Positions 1 to 8,742 are shown, counted from the first letter of the stretch. The stretch: 64,000 nt of DNA from Chryseobacterium sp. (GCA_027492795.1 JAPUEB010000020.1:22930-86929), one strand, 5' to 3'. Notes: a model not told the origin generated them from the sequence alone. Numbers and translations are program-made.

Positions 1-71
1 GTGCATTTGGGAGCTGTGAAAAAAAAATTCTTAAAGGAAGATTTTCAAATTTACAAAACGATTTTCTAAAC

Positions 72-109
72 AAAAAACCCTTTCAGCGATTTGAAACGCT
101 GAAAGGGTT
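72..109 (-). terminator. Rho-independent terminator of the first M13 peptidase gene
   Basis: A 13-bp perfect stem (AACCCTTTCAGCG and its complement) closes an 8-nt loop. On the minus strand it is followed by a T run, just downstream of the peptidase stop codon. Confidence 0.85.
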
Positions 110-135
110 GTCTTTACAACAAAATTCTAGTTTTT

Positions 136-2223
136 TTACCAAATTTTTATCCTCTCAGCAGGTGCTTTATACATTTTGTCGCCTGGTTTAATATCGAATG
201 CGTTGTGAAATGCATCAATATTCAGAAGCGGGCCGAAAGCGCGGTAAAATCCTGGAGAATGAGGATCTGTTTTTACTTGGTTTACGGTGTAAGCATCTGT
301 TGCTTTGCTGCGCCAAATGGTTGCCCAACTTAAGAAAAATCGTTGGCTCTGATTGTAACCACTGATTAATCCAGGATTTCCATGATCTTTAAGATACATT
401 TGGAGTGCTTCGTAAGCAACAGCAACACCACCCAAATCGCCGATATTTTCACCAGAAGTAAATTTTCCGTTCACGAAACTGCCTTTTACAGGTTCGTATT
501 GATCGTATTGTGCGGCAAGTTGTCCCACTTTTGCGTCGAAATTCTTTCTATCGCTGTCTGTCCACCAGTTTTTCAAATTTCCGTCGCCGTCAAAACGGGA
601 ACCGCCATCATCGAAACCATGAGAAATTTCGTGACCGATTACGCCACCAATTCCGCCAAAATTTACGGCTGGATCTGCTTTAAAATTGAAAAACGGAGGT
701 TGCAAAATAGCGGCAGGAAAAACAATTTCGTTGTTGGAGGAGTTGTAATAGGCATTTACAGTTTGCGGCGACATTCCCCATTCGGTTTTATCTACTGGTT
801 TTCCTATTTTTTCAAGATTTTTTTGATAATTCCACGCGGTAACATTTTGTAGATTTCCGTAAAGTGTTCCGCCGTTTTGTGGAGAGGTCATTTGCAGTTT
901 CGAATAATCTTTCCAAGTGTCTGGATATGCGATTTTCACGGAAAATTTCGCCAATTTATCCTGAGCTTTTACTTTGGTTTCGGGCGACATCCAGTCTAAT
1001 CCGTCAATTCTTTTTGCAAATGCTTTTCGGATGTAGGAAATGTAGGTTTCCATCTGCGTTTTGGCTTCTGCAGGGAAATATTTGTCCACATACAATTTCC
1101 CAAAAGCTTCACCCAAAACGCCGTTAATCATCGAAAGTCCGCGTTTGTCCATAGAACGTTGTTCCTTTTGACCTTGCAAATATTTCGAGTAAAAATCAAA
1201 ATTCAAATCGTCCATTTCTTTGTTCAAACTTCCTAAATTTCCGCGCAGCATGTGATATTTCATATAATCTTTCAGCAAAGGAAGATTTTTGGAGTTGATG
1301 AAACTGTCCATATTTTGATAGTATTTTAGCTCGCCCAAAATCACGCGGTCGGTATTTACGCCAACAGAAGTAAGATAATTTGGCATGTTAACATTTTTTA
1401 CCAAAGAATTTAATTCAGCAGTAGTTTTCGGGTTGTAGCGAAGATTTGCGTCTCTTCCTTGTTCGTTGGTCAATAGATAATTTGCCAATTTATTTTCAAA
1501 ATTTACCACATTTTCCGCGGCTTGATTGGCGTTTTTATACCCTAAGACCGTAAACAATTTGGTTGCAAAATTTTTATATTCTGCTAAAGTTTTCGTGTTG
1601 GCTTCGTTTTGTTTCTGATAATAATCTTTACCCAAACCAAGAGCGGGACCACCCAAATAAATGGCGTTCATCACCGAATTTTTCATATCTGCACGAACCG
1701 ACCAAGAATAAAATGGATTTTTACCGGTTTTTGTAGCATCAATCAAGTAATTCTGGAAATCTGCAACCGATTTTATGGCATCAATTTTTGCTAAATCTGC
1801 CTTAATTGGATTAATTCCGTCCGCATTTCTCTTGTCCCAATCCACAAAACTTCCATAAAGTGCCTGAATTTTTTGACCTTCGGAACCCTGTTGAAACTGA
1901 TCCGTCAAAAGTTTATTCATAATTTCCAGCGAAGCATTATCGGTATCTTCACGAAGTTTGTCGAAGGAACCCCATCTTGTTTTATCGGAAGGAATTTGCG
2001 TGGTTTTCATCCAATTTCCGTTCACATAGCTGAAAAAATCGTCTTGTGGACGAACGGATTTATCAAAATAATTCAGTTGTAAACCATTTCCTGGGATTTC
2101 CACCAATTTTGGAGGAACAGATTGTTGAGTTTCTGCTGTTGCTGTTGCAGTTTTTGTAGATGAACAGGAATTAAGAAAAACAATTCCTGAAAATGCGAGA
2201 ATGCTTATTGTTATTTTTTTCAT
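136..2223 (-). CDS. M13 family zinc metallopeptidase (neprilysin/PepO-like), lipoprotein
   Basis: Predicted exported endopeptidase of 695 aa, the usual length for bacterial M13 enzymes. The N-terminus has a lipoprotein signal ending in LNSC, so it is probably anchored in the envelope. Residues 531-535 form the zinc motif HEISH, followed by the family's GFDD. The third zinc ligand is E592 in ENIGD (ExxxD motif). The C-terminus ends in the family-typical IKIW. A TATATTTG box 20 bp upstream agrees with the chosen start. A close paralog in the same orientation lies at 8743-10827. The family cleaves small peptides; the natural substrate cannot be told from sequence. Confidence 0.95.
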   Translation of the reverse strand: MKKITISILAFSGIVFLNSCSSTKTATATAETQQSVPPKLVEIPGNGLQLNYFDKSVRPQDDFFSYVNGNWMKTTQIPSDKTRWGSFDKLREDTDNASLEIMNKLLTDQFQQGSEGQKIQALYGSFVDWDKRNADGINPIKADLAKIDAIKSVADFQNYLIDATKTGKNPFYSWSVRADMKNSVMNAIYLGGPALGLGKDYYQKQNEANTKTLAEYKNFATKLFTVLGYKNANQAAENVVNFENKLANYLLTNEQGRDANLRYNPKTTAELNSLVKNVNMPNYLTSVGVNTDRVILGELKYYQNMDSFINSKNLPLLKDYMKYHMLRGNLGSLNKEMDDLNFDFYSKYLQGQKEQRSMDKRGLSMINGVLGEAFGKLYVDKYFPAEAKTQMETYISYIRKAFAKRIDGLDWMSPETKVKAQDKLAKFSVKIAYPDTWKDYSKLQMTSPQNGGTLYGNLQNVTAWNYQKNLEKIGKPVDKTEWGMSPQTVNAYYNSSNNEIVFPAAILQPPFFNFKADPAVNFGGIGGVIGHEISHGFDDGGSRFDGDGNLKNWWTDSDRKNFDAKVGQLAAQYDQYEPVKGSFVNGKFTSGENIGDLGGVAVAYEALQMYLKDHGNPGLISGYNQSQRFFLSWATIWRSKATDAYTVNQVKTDPHSPGFYRAFGPLLNIDAFHNAFDIKPGDKMYKAPAERIKIW

Positions 2224-2242
2224 ATTAAAAAAGTGAATTTCT

Positions 2243-2250
2243 CAAATATA
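2243..2250 (-). promoter_or_regulatory. -7 promoter box TATATTTG for the M13 peptidase
   Basis: Matches the Bacteroidota consensus TAnnTTTG. The implied leader is about 15 nt. No clear -33 TTG was found. Confidence 0.5.
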
Positions 2251-2433
2251 ATGAATTTTGCTTGAATGTTACAATCAAAATTTTCTTTCATTTAACTTCC
2301 AAAATAACAATAGACATACAGCTTTCAATTTATTTTTCAAAAATTGCAAAAGTTTCTTTATGTAGCAACCATTTCTTAAAGATTTGTTTCATTGTTTTGA
2401 ATGAGATATGAACTGAATATTAAAATTTAATGT

Positions 2434-2460
2434 ATCCCTAATATTAGGGATTTATTTTTT
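2434..2460 (+). terminator. Perfect 18-bp palindrome followed by a T-rich tract
   Basis: ATCCCTAATATTAGGGAT is self-complementary and is followed by TTTATTTTTTTT, so it resembles a plus-strand terminator. No plus-strand gene lies upstream. It may insulate the island, be a relic, or be an operator for the promoter just downstream. The rest of the 345-bp gap at 2224-2568 holds only the two promoter boxes listed here. Confidence 0.4.
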
Positions 2461-2473
2461 TTCGTAAAAACAT

Positions 2474-2481
2474 TAAATTTG
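2474..2481 (+). promoter_or_regulatory. -7 promoter box TAAATTTG upstream of the barrel-like protein gene
   Basis: Matches TAnnTTTG and leaves a leader of about 85 nt before the ATG at 2569. Confidence 0.4.
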
Positions 2482-2568
2482 AAGAAAATATCACACAAAA
2501 GGGTAATTGCGGCGAATATAAAATCGGAATACCTTTACTGGATGAAATAACCAAAAAAAAACAATATT

Positions 2569-3504
2569 ATGAGAACGAAGATTTTAATTACAGGTTTGAT
2601 GATGCTTTTGGCAGTGATTAGTTGGGGACAGGAAAAAATAAGCCTCAACAAAATAGATTATGGCAACTCTCAGTATATTTTTACTGAAAGCACATTAATT
2701 GCAGAATGTGATTTAGAAGGAAACAAAAATGGCAACAATGAAAGAGCTCCAATAAATGCAATTTTTGTAATCAGTGGTAATAAGGATGACAACTACATAA
2801 TTAAATTCTTGAAGTGGAAAGAAAACAAAAATAATATTTCAAACAATTTGAAGTACTATTATAAACAAATCAACCAAAACAGAAATGCCCATAACGAAAA
2901 AGTTGTACAAGAATTCAATCTTCTTACAGGGAAAGCCAATGATAAAATTTCAAATATTAGAAACAATGATAATGAAAGTGCCGAAACAATCGAAATAATT
3001 GAAACTTACTTTCTATTAAGTAAAATAGATTTATTAACAGCGGCTTCTACTTACACTCCAATTCCAAAGTATGAATTTGTCTTTGGTACAATTGGATATT
3101 TGGTAAGAATAAGACCAGCTACTTCAGGTTTTTCAAGCAATTGGTCTACGGATCTAAATTTAGGAATTGCTTATGGTGCAAAAGTGAATTTTAATAAAAA
3201 CTGGGGAATTTCAGCTTTAGGTGGTTTGTCTTTAAGCAAAATAAAAATAGACTCTCTTTCCACAAGTCCCTCAATAAATAAAAGCATTGAAAAAGTTACG
3301 CTGTCTCCAACTGTAAATGTATTACTTAATTACAAAAATTTTTTTGTTGGATTAGGTGTTGGCTACGATTGGCTGAATCTTGATACAGAGGAATCAAAAA
3401 GATGGATCTACAATAGAAAACCATTTTATGCTTTAGGTATAGGCATAAACCTATTTTCCTCAAATAATGGTAAAGAACCAACACCAACAAACGGTAATAA
3501 TTAA
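2569..3504 (+). CDS. Exported hypothetical protein, possible outer-membrane beta-barrel
   Basis: A 311-aa protein I cannot assign to a family. A signal peptide covers about residues 1-20 (ends SWGQ). Residues 25-150 are polar and Asn/Lys-rich. From about residue 165 the sequence alternates glycine and aromatic residues in short amphipathic strands (GISALGGLSL, NFFVGLGVGYDWL, FYALGIGINLF), as in small outer-membrane barrels. The tail is polar (GKEPTPTNGNN). It is the first gene of the island between the M13 paralogs and lies 36 bp before the reading frame of the next membrane protein. Function unknown. Confidence 0.7.
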   Translation: MRTKILITGLMMLLAVISWGQEKISLNKIDYGNSQYIFTESTLIAECDLEGNKNGNNERAPINAIFVISGNKDDNYIIKFLKWKENKNNISNNLKYYYKQINQNRNAHNEKVVQEFNLLTGKANDKISNIRNNDNESAETIEIIETYFLLSKIDLLTAASTYTPIPKYEFVFGTIGYLVRIRPATSGFSSNWSTDLNLGIAYGAKVNFNKNWGISALGGLSLSKIKIDSLSTSPSINKSIEKVTLSPTVNVLLNYKNFFVGLGVGYDWLNLDTEESKRWIYNRKPFYALGIGINLFSSNNGKEPTPTNGNN

Positions 3505-3592
3505 TACTTTAAAAACTATAACAACTATAAAATCTTAATTATGAACCTTATCGAAAAATTAAAACAATATAGGGTAACGTTTTTTTTTTACA

Positions 3593-4063
3593 ATGCTCTT
3601 ATTAATGATAACATTTGTATTAGTTATTTTTTACTTAATTCCATATACTGATAAAAATAACCAAATACAATATCGTGTTGACTTAGCACATATCATATTA
3701 AGTCTTACTTTTCTATTTGCTGGTGGACTTATTGGGTTTATTTTTGCCATTCCTCGCAGGATTTCGAGTAATGATATTGAAAATAAATTTGAGGGAAAAT
3801 ATATAGGTAATGACAATCTTGTTCAAATAAGTGATTGGCTTACAAAAATTCTTGTGGGTGTCGGTCTTGTTAATTTAAAAAGTTTTCCATCACAACTCAA
3901 TCATTTTGCAAGTTCGTTAAGTTTTGCGTCTTCTAGTGGTTTGCCAGTAAATACAGTTATTGTTGAAATGATTATTCTATTTTTTTCAATTGCAGGTTTT
4001 ATAGTAGCATATCTATGGACTAGATTAAATTTTGTAAAAATTTTAAATAGTTCTGAAAACTAA
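3593..4063 (+). CDS. Small hypothetical membrane protein, probably missing its N-terminus through a poly-T frameshift
   Basis: The open frame gives 156 aa with about four hydrophobic segments: residues 1-17, 31-50, 80-100 and 120-143. An ATG at 3541 opens MNLIEKLKQYRVTFFF, which runs into a 10-T tract at 3580-3589 in another frame. With nine Ts it would join this frame and give a 173-aa protein whose first helix is preceded by a short cytoplasmic stretch. Either the start at 3593 is used, or the tract is a sequencing error, a mutation or a slippage site. No family recognised. Confidence 0.6.
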   Translation: MLLLMITFVLVIFYLIPYTDKNNQIQYRVDLAHIILSLTFLFAGGLIGFIFAIPRRISSNDIENKFEGKYIGNDNLVQISDWLTKILVGVGLVNLKSFPSQLNHFASSLSFASSSGLPVNTVIVEMIILFFSIAGFIVAYLWTRLNFVKILNSSEN

Positions 4064-4076
4064 ATCTCTTAAAACC

Positions 4077-4604
4077 ATGAACCCAAACATCAACATCCGT
4101 CTCGCAACGCTGCAAGATTTGCAGGGCGTTCTTGCGTTGCACGAGAAATACCTTTACCAAAACTTATCGGATCCCGAAAAACAGAACGGCTTTATAAAGG
4201 TGCGTTACAGCGAAGATGATTTGCGAAAAATAATTGTGGCGCAGGAAATTGTGGTGGCGATTTACGAATACAAAATCGTGGGTTATTTTTTGGTTGGGAA
4301 GAAAAGTGATTCTCCAAATTTATTACATCAAAAAAATAGAGCATCTCGTTTGGCAAATGAAATGGTAATACCTTTTGATAAAGTTGGTTATGGTTGCCAA
4401 ATATGTTTAGATATGAATTATAGAAATTTAGGTTTGTCAAGACCAATGGTAGATGTTTTAATTGAAAATGTGAACGATAAATATAAAATATTGTTAAGCA
4501 CAATTTCTCCCGAAAACAAAATCTCGATAATGAACAGCACTTCTGTTGGATGGCATCCATTAAATAATCTTGAAATACCCAACTATTACATTTACAAGTT
4601 ATGA
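4077..4604 (+). CDS. GNAT family N-acetyltransferase
   Basis: A 175-aa protein with a GNAT fold. The N-terminal strand IRLATLQDLQGVLAL is typical, and the acetyl-CoA pyrophosphate loop is RNLGLS in a QICLDMNYRNLG context (about residues 108-122). It is cytoplasmic, with no signal peptide, and presumably acetylates an amine. Its stop codon overlaps the start of the ATP-grasp gene by 4 bp (ATGA), so the two are translationally coupled. The first ~220 nt are visibly richer in G+C than the rest of the gene, which suggests a mosaic origin. The substrate is unknown. Confidence 0.85.
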   Translation: MNPNINIRLATLQDLQGVLALHEKYLYQNLSDPEKQNGFIKVRYSEDDLRKIIVAQEIVVAIYEYKIVGYFLVGKKSDSPNLLHQKNRASRLANEMVIPFDKVGYGCQICLDMNYRNLGLSRPMVDVLIENVNDKYKILLSTISPENKISIMNSTSVGWHPLNNLEIPNYYIYKL

Positions 4605-5458
4605 GATTTTATTGTCTATATGAAGAATTATATGAAGGTGTTGATTTACGCATTGAACAACTTAAGTCCGCCTGTAAAAAACAAAATATTGAGTTTTTCG
4701 CTTTAAATAGTTTAACGCAGGATTATACCAATTTGCCTAAACTCACAAAATCCGATTTGTTATATAATTGCGCAAGAGGAAGCCAAACATTGGAAAGTAT
4801 TTTACTTAATCATACTGTAACAACATTCTACAGAAAAAATCCAATGTTCAATCAAACTTATTCCAGTACGGATTGGAGCATCCTTCACGAAAAAGCCAAT
4901 CTTCTTGCTCCAAAAACCATTTTCCATTTAACAACCGATAGAAATTTACTCACAAAATATGTAGATTATCTAGGCGGTTTCCCAATCATTATCAAAGCAA
5001 CTGGCGGAACCAGAGGATTTGGAACCCTAAAAATAGAAACTTGGCAAAACCTAATTTCTACCGTAGATTATTTGGCAGGAACCAACGACAAATTTATTAT
5101 GCGTGAATTTATAAAGGCAAAAAACGGTTGCAGATTGATGGTTTTGGGAAACGAAGTGATTGCAGGAGCTGATTTTGAAATGAATAAAGAAGATTTTCGG
5201 AACGCCATTGATTTGTCGCAGGTAAAATACAAAGCGAGAATTTATCCAGAACACGTCAACAAAACCGCAATACAGGCAACTCATCTTGCGAATGTGGAAT
5301 TGGGCGGAGTAGATTTTCTGGAAGATGAGGACGAAAATTTTTATTTGCTCGAAGTAAATTTTCCTACTGGTTTTAGCGGACTGATTGATGTTTGCAGTGT
5401 GGATATTCCTTATAAGATGGTTGAATTTTTAAAAAACAAAGCGGATGGAAAAAATTGA
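4601..5458 (+). CDS. RimK-like ATP-grasp ligase
   Basis: A 285-aa ATP-grasp protein. The nucleotide-binding strand and glycine-rich loop FPIIIKATGGTRGFGT lies at about residues 127-142. A central strand (FIMREFIKAKNGCRLMVLG) follows, then the Mg2+-binding EVN at about residue 255 within LLEVNFPTGFSG. These enzymes join a carboxylate to an amine or thiol through an acyl-phosphate; RimK-type members add amino acids to peptides or proteins. It overlaps the acetyltransferase by 4 bp and the next gene by 14 bp. The context suggests synthesis or modification of a small amide-linked compound. The product cannot be named. Confidence 0.88.
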   Translation: MRFYCLYEELYEGVDLRIEQLKSACKKQNIEFFALNSLTQDYTNLPKLTKSDLLYNCARGSQTLESILLNHTVTTFYRKNPMFNQTYSSTDWSILHEKANLLAPKTIFHLTTDRNLLTKYVDYLGGFPIIIKATGGTRGFGTLKIETWQNLISTVDYLAGTNDKFIMREFIKAKNGCRLMVLGNEVIAGADFEMNKEDFRNAIDLSQVKYKARIYPEHVNKTAIQATHLANVELGGVDFLEDEDENFYLLEVNFPTGFSGLIDVCSVDIPYKMVEFLKNKADGKN

Positions 5459-6365
5459 ACTGATTGAAAAAACTATTGACAAAATTGAAAACTTACTGAA
5501 AGAACAACTTCCTGAAAGTAAATACCAATTCGAGTTATACGATTTAGAAACCAATACCAAACATTTCAGAGGTTTGGATGAGCCTTTTCATTGGGGAAGT
5601 GTTTACAAATTATTTGTGGTGGCAGAAATATTGAAAATGGCGGAAGAAGGTTTGCTTGATTTGGAAGATGAGTTGATTTTGAGAAAAGAGAAATTTAAAA
5701 ATGGTAGTGGAATATTAAAGTTTTTTACTCACCTTAATAAAATTAGCATTCTTGATGGTTGTAAAATGACAATTTCAACTTCCGATAATTTATGTGCAGA
5801 TGAACTATTAGAAATTGTGGGCATAACAAGATTTAATGAATTATTTAAAAAAGCGAATTTAAAAAATTCATTTTTGTGTTATAATCTTCATGATACAGTT
5901 ATAGAACTATTTTCAAAAATCAAATTTGAAAAAAGGGCATCTTTTTACCGTAGCGAAAACTTTTGCTCTCAATTTAATCACTCTTTAGAACAACTATTGA
6001 AAAAACATTATACCAACGCAAAGGATTTAAACACGGCTTTATATTTTGTTTTGAACAAATATTTAAGTGAGAGGCACACAGAAACTTACATAGAAATTCT
6101 AAAAACGCCAACAACATACCCACGACTTGATGCATATACGATGTTTAGTCCAGTTGCAATAATTGGCAAAAGTGGTTCATTAGGATATCAAACCGCATTT
6201 AATCAATCAATTATAATTCTAGATATATATAAAGAAAAAATTTTAGGGATTGGCTCTTTTTTATTAAAAGAAAATAAATATAGAAATTATGAAGCAACCG
6301 ATACTTTTGGTTTAATCGGCTTGGAGATAGCAAATTTATATGAAGAATTAGAAAATTTAAAATAA
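5445..6365 (+). CDS. Cytoplasmic serine hydrolase of the class A beta-lactamase / DD-peptidase fold
   Basis: A 306-aa protein with the three signature motifs of penicillin-recognising hydrolases in order: S52-V-Y-K55, S113-D-N115 and K242-S-G244. There is no signal peptide, and no ExxLN omega-loop motif is apparent, so resistance to beta-lactams is unlikely. It overlaps the ATP-grasp gene by 14 bp and completes a three-gene unit. I infer an amidase, esterase or transacylase acting on the product of the ligase. From about 5700 onward the gene becomes strongly AT-rich, unlike its first 250 bp. Confidence 0.8.
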   Translation: MEKIELIEKTIDKIENLLKEQLPESKYQFELYDLETNTKHFRGLDEPFHWGSVYKLFVVAEILKMAEEGLLDLEDELILRKEKFKNGSGILKFFTHLNKISILDGCKMTISTSDNLCADELLEIVGITRFNELFKKANLKNSFLCYNLHDTVIELFSKIKFEKRASFYRSENFCSQFNHSLEQLLKKHYTNAKDLNTALYFVLNKYLSERHTETYIEILKTPTTYPRLDAYTMFSPVAIIGKSGSLGYQTAFNQSIIILDIYKEKILGIGSFLLKENKYRNYEATDTFGLIGLEIANLYEELENLK

Positions 6366-6391
6366 ATATTAACCTTAAAAATTTTGAAATT

Positions 6392-7036
6392 ATGAGAACA
6401 AAGATTTTATTATTAGTCTTTTTTAGTTTGCAATTATTTTCTCAAACAATTGATAGAACGAAGTTATGCAGGTTTTGCAAATGTAATGAACAATTATGTG
6501 GACCTTGGAATAAAATTGATTCAGTTGAAATAATTTCTAATGAGAAAACAGAAATACAACCTTTCAATTACATATTACATATTGAAACGAAAGGTTCCTT
6601 TAATCAATTGGATTATGGAACTGTATCCTTTATTAATGAAAATAATTTGATTACGGCAAAACATGTTGTATCAAAAATTTTGAAGGGCATAAAACTTTCT
6701 AAAACAGGTAAAGGAAATGATGAATGGATTACATTTGAAAAAAATGATTTCAAAGTGTCAAAATATAAATATGCAGACATAGCAGTAGTAAAACTATTAA
6801 ACAAAAATAAAATTGAAAAATTGTACGCAGGTAATTTTAAAATTAAACCCTTAAATAGTTTTAAAGTTGAAAATTTGAATAATAAGACTATTTATTTATC
6901 TGGATATCCATGCTATTTTGCTGACTTAGAAGAAAAACATGATAATCTAATAAATAGAAAAACAAATTATAAAAATTTAAATTTATCTAAAGAAAACTAT
7001 ATTAATTACAAAAATGTTTACTTGTACTGGAGATAG
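6392..7036 (+). CDS. Trypsin-like serine protease, N-terminal part (gene broken by frameshift)
   Basis: A 214-aa exported protein with a signal peptide (MRTKILLLVFFSLQLFSQ) and a Cys-rich segment CRFCKCNEQLC. It contains the catalytic His in ITAKHVV and a likely catalytic Asp in YADIAVVKL. The frame ends in YLYWR just where the catalytic-Ser region should begin. That region (TGDSGAPLW) is encoded in the +1 frame from 7014. Removing one A from the AAAAA run at 7010-7014 would restore a single protein of about 267 aa. The order of His, Asp and Ser matches chymotrypsin-fold proteases. It is a recent pseudogene or a base-call error. Confidence 0.75.
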   Translation: MRTKILLLVFFSLQLFSQTIDRTKLCRFCKCNEQLCGPWNKIDSVEIISNEKTEIQPFNYILHIETKGSFNQLDYGTVSFINENNLITAKHVVSKILKGIKLSKTGKGNDEWITFEKNDFKVSKYKYADIAVVKLLNKNKIEKLYAGNFKIKPLNSFKVENLNNKTIYLSGYPCYFADLEEKHDNLINRKTNYKNLNLSKENYINYKNVYLYWR

Positions 7037-7196
7037 CGGTGCGCCTCTTTGGTTAAAAGATAACAATGATTTTTTTATTATTGGTATCCATCATGGTGGT
7101 GGCAAAGATGGAAAATTTTATGATAATTCTAATATTTCTGTTAAAATCAATGATCAAATTGTAAATTGGATAAATTCAATTATAAAAGACAAATAG
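7014..7196 (+). CDS. Trypsin-like serine protease, C-terminal fragment with the catalytic serine
   Basis: A 60-aa frame starting inside the end of the preceding gene. It carries the nucleophile motif GDSGAPLW and the following strands (FFIIGIHHGGG) of a trypsin-like domain. It has no secretion signal and would not fold alone. It is best read as the last quarter of the protease that begins at 6392, separated by one base. Confidence 0.65.
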   Translation: MFTCTGDSGAPLWLKDNNDFFIIGIHHGGGKDGKFYDNSNISVKINDQIVNWINSIIKDK

Positions 7197-7230
7197 ATAT
7201 GATTTGTAAAATATTTTCAGAAAAATAATA

Positions 7231-8094
7231 ATGAAAATCCTCCTGCTCATTCTTCTGCTGGTTATTATGAACATCAGCATCGAGCAACTCACCAACCTGA
7301 AAATTTCGGGTGCAGAAATTTTGTTTATCCGCGCCGTGTTCAATTTCGGGTTGGCTGTTTTGGTTGCTGTAAAAAACAGAGAAACCATTATTCCCCAAAA
7401 ACCAAAATTACAAATCGGCACTTTTCTGCTTTTCGGTTTGGGAATGTTGCTTAATTTTTCGGCATACCAATACATTTCCGCAGGTTCCGTAAGTACGTTG
7501 CAAAGACTGGATATTCCTTTGCTGGTTTTGGTTTCGTTTTTATATTCTCCTTTCAATGGCAGAAAGGGATTTTTGGCAGTCTTATCTTTTTTGGTGGTGG
7601 GTTTGATGATTTTTTATAGTCGCAACGCGCAAGAAAATGTTTTGGGATATGTTTTAATTATTTTCAGCGTTATAGTTTTAGTCATCAATACTTTGTTGCA
7701 GAAAAAAATTGCGGTAAAGGAAAATATCGCAACCATAATGGCGGTGGTAAGTTTGAGTTCGCTTTTTTGGGGCGGAATAAGATGTTGGCAATCCGGCGCC
7801 GATTTTCAGAAAATTACTCCGATGATTTTGGGAATCATTTTTGGTTTGGCGGTCATCAACCTCATCATTTTTTATTTGGTAAACGAACTCTACAAAAAAT
7901 ATCCCGCAGAATTTGTGCGTTATCCCTATTTAATTTCCGCTTTTGCGATAATGATTGTGGAAATGCTCATCAAACAGAAATGGGAAACACCAGTCGTCAT
8001 TTTTGGAAATATCGCCATTTTAATAATCATCACTTTTTTAGTGGGCAACAAATCTAAAAATCCGTTAACTTACTTTAGAACACATATAAAATGA
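7231..8094 (+). CDS. EamA/DMT-superfamily transporter
   Basis: A 287-aa integral membrane protein with about ten hydrophobic helices in two similar halves, as in drug/metabolite transporters. An RAVFNF motif in helix 2 and the sequence LLNFSAYQYISAGSVSTLQ after helix 3 fit EamA proteins, which export or import small metabolites. Its stop overlaps the start of the next gene by 4 bp (ATGA), so the two are probably coupled. It is G+C-richer than the protease fragments just upstream. The substrate cannot be predicted. Confidence 0.85.
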   Translation: MKILLLILLLVIMNISIEQLTNLKISGAEILFIRAVFNFGLAVLVAVKNRETIIPQKPKLQIGTFLLFGLGMLLNFSAYQYISAGSVSTLQRLDIPLLVLVSFLYSPFNGRKGFLAVLSFLVVGLMIFYSRNAQENVLGYVLIIFSVIVLVINTLLQKKIAVKENIATIMAVVSLSSLFWGGIRCWQSGADFQKITPMILGIIFGLAVINLIIFYLVNELYKKYPAEFVRYPYLISAFAIMIVEMLIKQKWETPVVIFGNIAILIIITFLVGNKSKNPLTYFRTHIK

Positions 8095-8660
8095 ATAAAC
8101 TTTTCGCAATTCTCACCCTATTCACAATCTCACTTTTCTCCGCACAAACCGCAGAAATACTCAGCAATCAATTAAATATCAGAGGTTACTACATTCCCCT
8201 GAAAATCGTTTTGCAAAAACCCCATATCTGCAATCCGATTATGCTGAGCAACAATTTTGAGATTAATTTTAAGGATTCAAACATCATCATCGAGTTTGAT
8301 GAAGGTTCAGAATTTCCAGACGAAAGAAAACACATCAAATATGCTTTCGACCTTTTGAAAGTTGATAGCATCGGAAAAGGCGGAACACAAGTTTACGAAA
8401 TCAGTAAATATGATAACGTATCAGAATTGATCATCTTAAGCGAATCCATCAGATTTTACCTCCCTGAAAAAGACAAGGCAAAAGAAGAAATCACCGATTA
8501 TAAAGGAAATAAAAAAACTGAATTGCTAGATTTCGTGGATTTACAAATACTCCCAACTGAAAATTATTCTACAGAACCTTTTGAAGAACGGAAAATTGTA
8601 AAAAATTTTCAACAATTAATCACCGACTTAAAAAAATACGCAATTTCTCAAAGCAAATAA
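8091..8660 (+). CDS. Exported hypothetical protein
   Basis: A 189-aa protein with a signal peptide (MNKLFAILTLFTISLFSAQ). The mature part is hydrophilic with alternating strand-like segments and no motif I recognise. It is translationally coupled to the EamA transporter through a 4-bp overlap and closes the accessory island. Its function could depend on the transporter, but nothing in the sequence proves this. Confidence 0.7.
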   Translation: MNKLFAILTLFTISLFSAQTAEILSNQLNIRGYYIPLKIVLQKPHICNPIMLSNNFEINFKDSNIIIEFDEGSEFPDERKHIKYAFDLLKVDSIGKGGTQVYEISKYDNVSELIILSESIRFYLPEKDKAKEEITDYKGNKKTELLDFVDLQILPTENYSTEPFEERKIVKNFQQLITDLKKYAISQSK

Positions 8661-8686
8661 ATTGTCCTCTTTTTAAAAAAAAAAAC

Positions 8687-8713
8687 AAAAAAGTCCCTCT
8701 CCTTTAGAGAGGG
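8687..8713 (-). terminator. Terminator hairpin of the second M13 gene, made from a TCCCTCTC palindrome
   Basis: TCCCTCTC and GAGAGGGA pair around a 5-nt loop. On the minus strand the stem is followed by TTTTTTG. The flanking TTTAGGGTGAGG resembles the boilerplate repeats of Bacteroidota intergenic DNA. It may also stop plus-strand transcription from the gene ending at 8660. Confidence 0.7.
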
Positions 8714-8742
8714 ATTTAGGGTGAGGAAAATTAATGTCAGGA

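Noticed and set aside
2258..2273. TGTAAC word upstream of the first M13 gene as a further operator
   Set aside because: Only half a site, with the wrong distance to the promoter box (22.5 bp).
5445..6365. Beta-lactamase giving antibiotic resistance
   Set aside because: No signal peptide and no ExxLN motif, and it is coupled to an ATP-grasp gene. An intracellular metabolic role is more likely.
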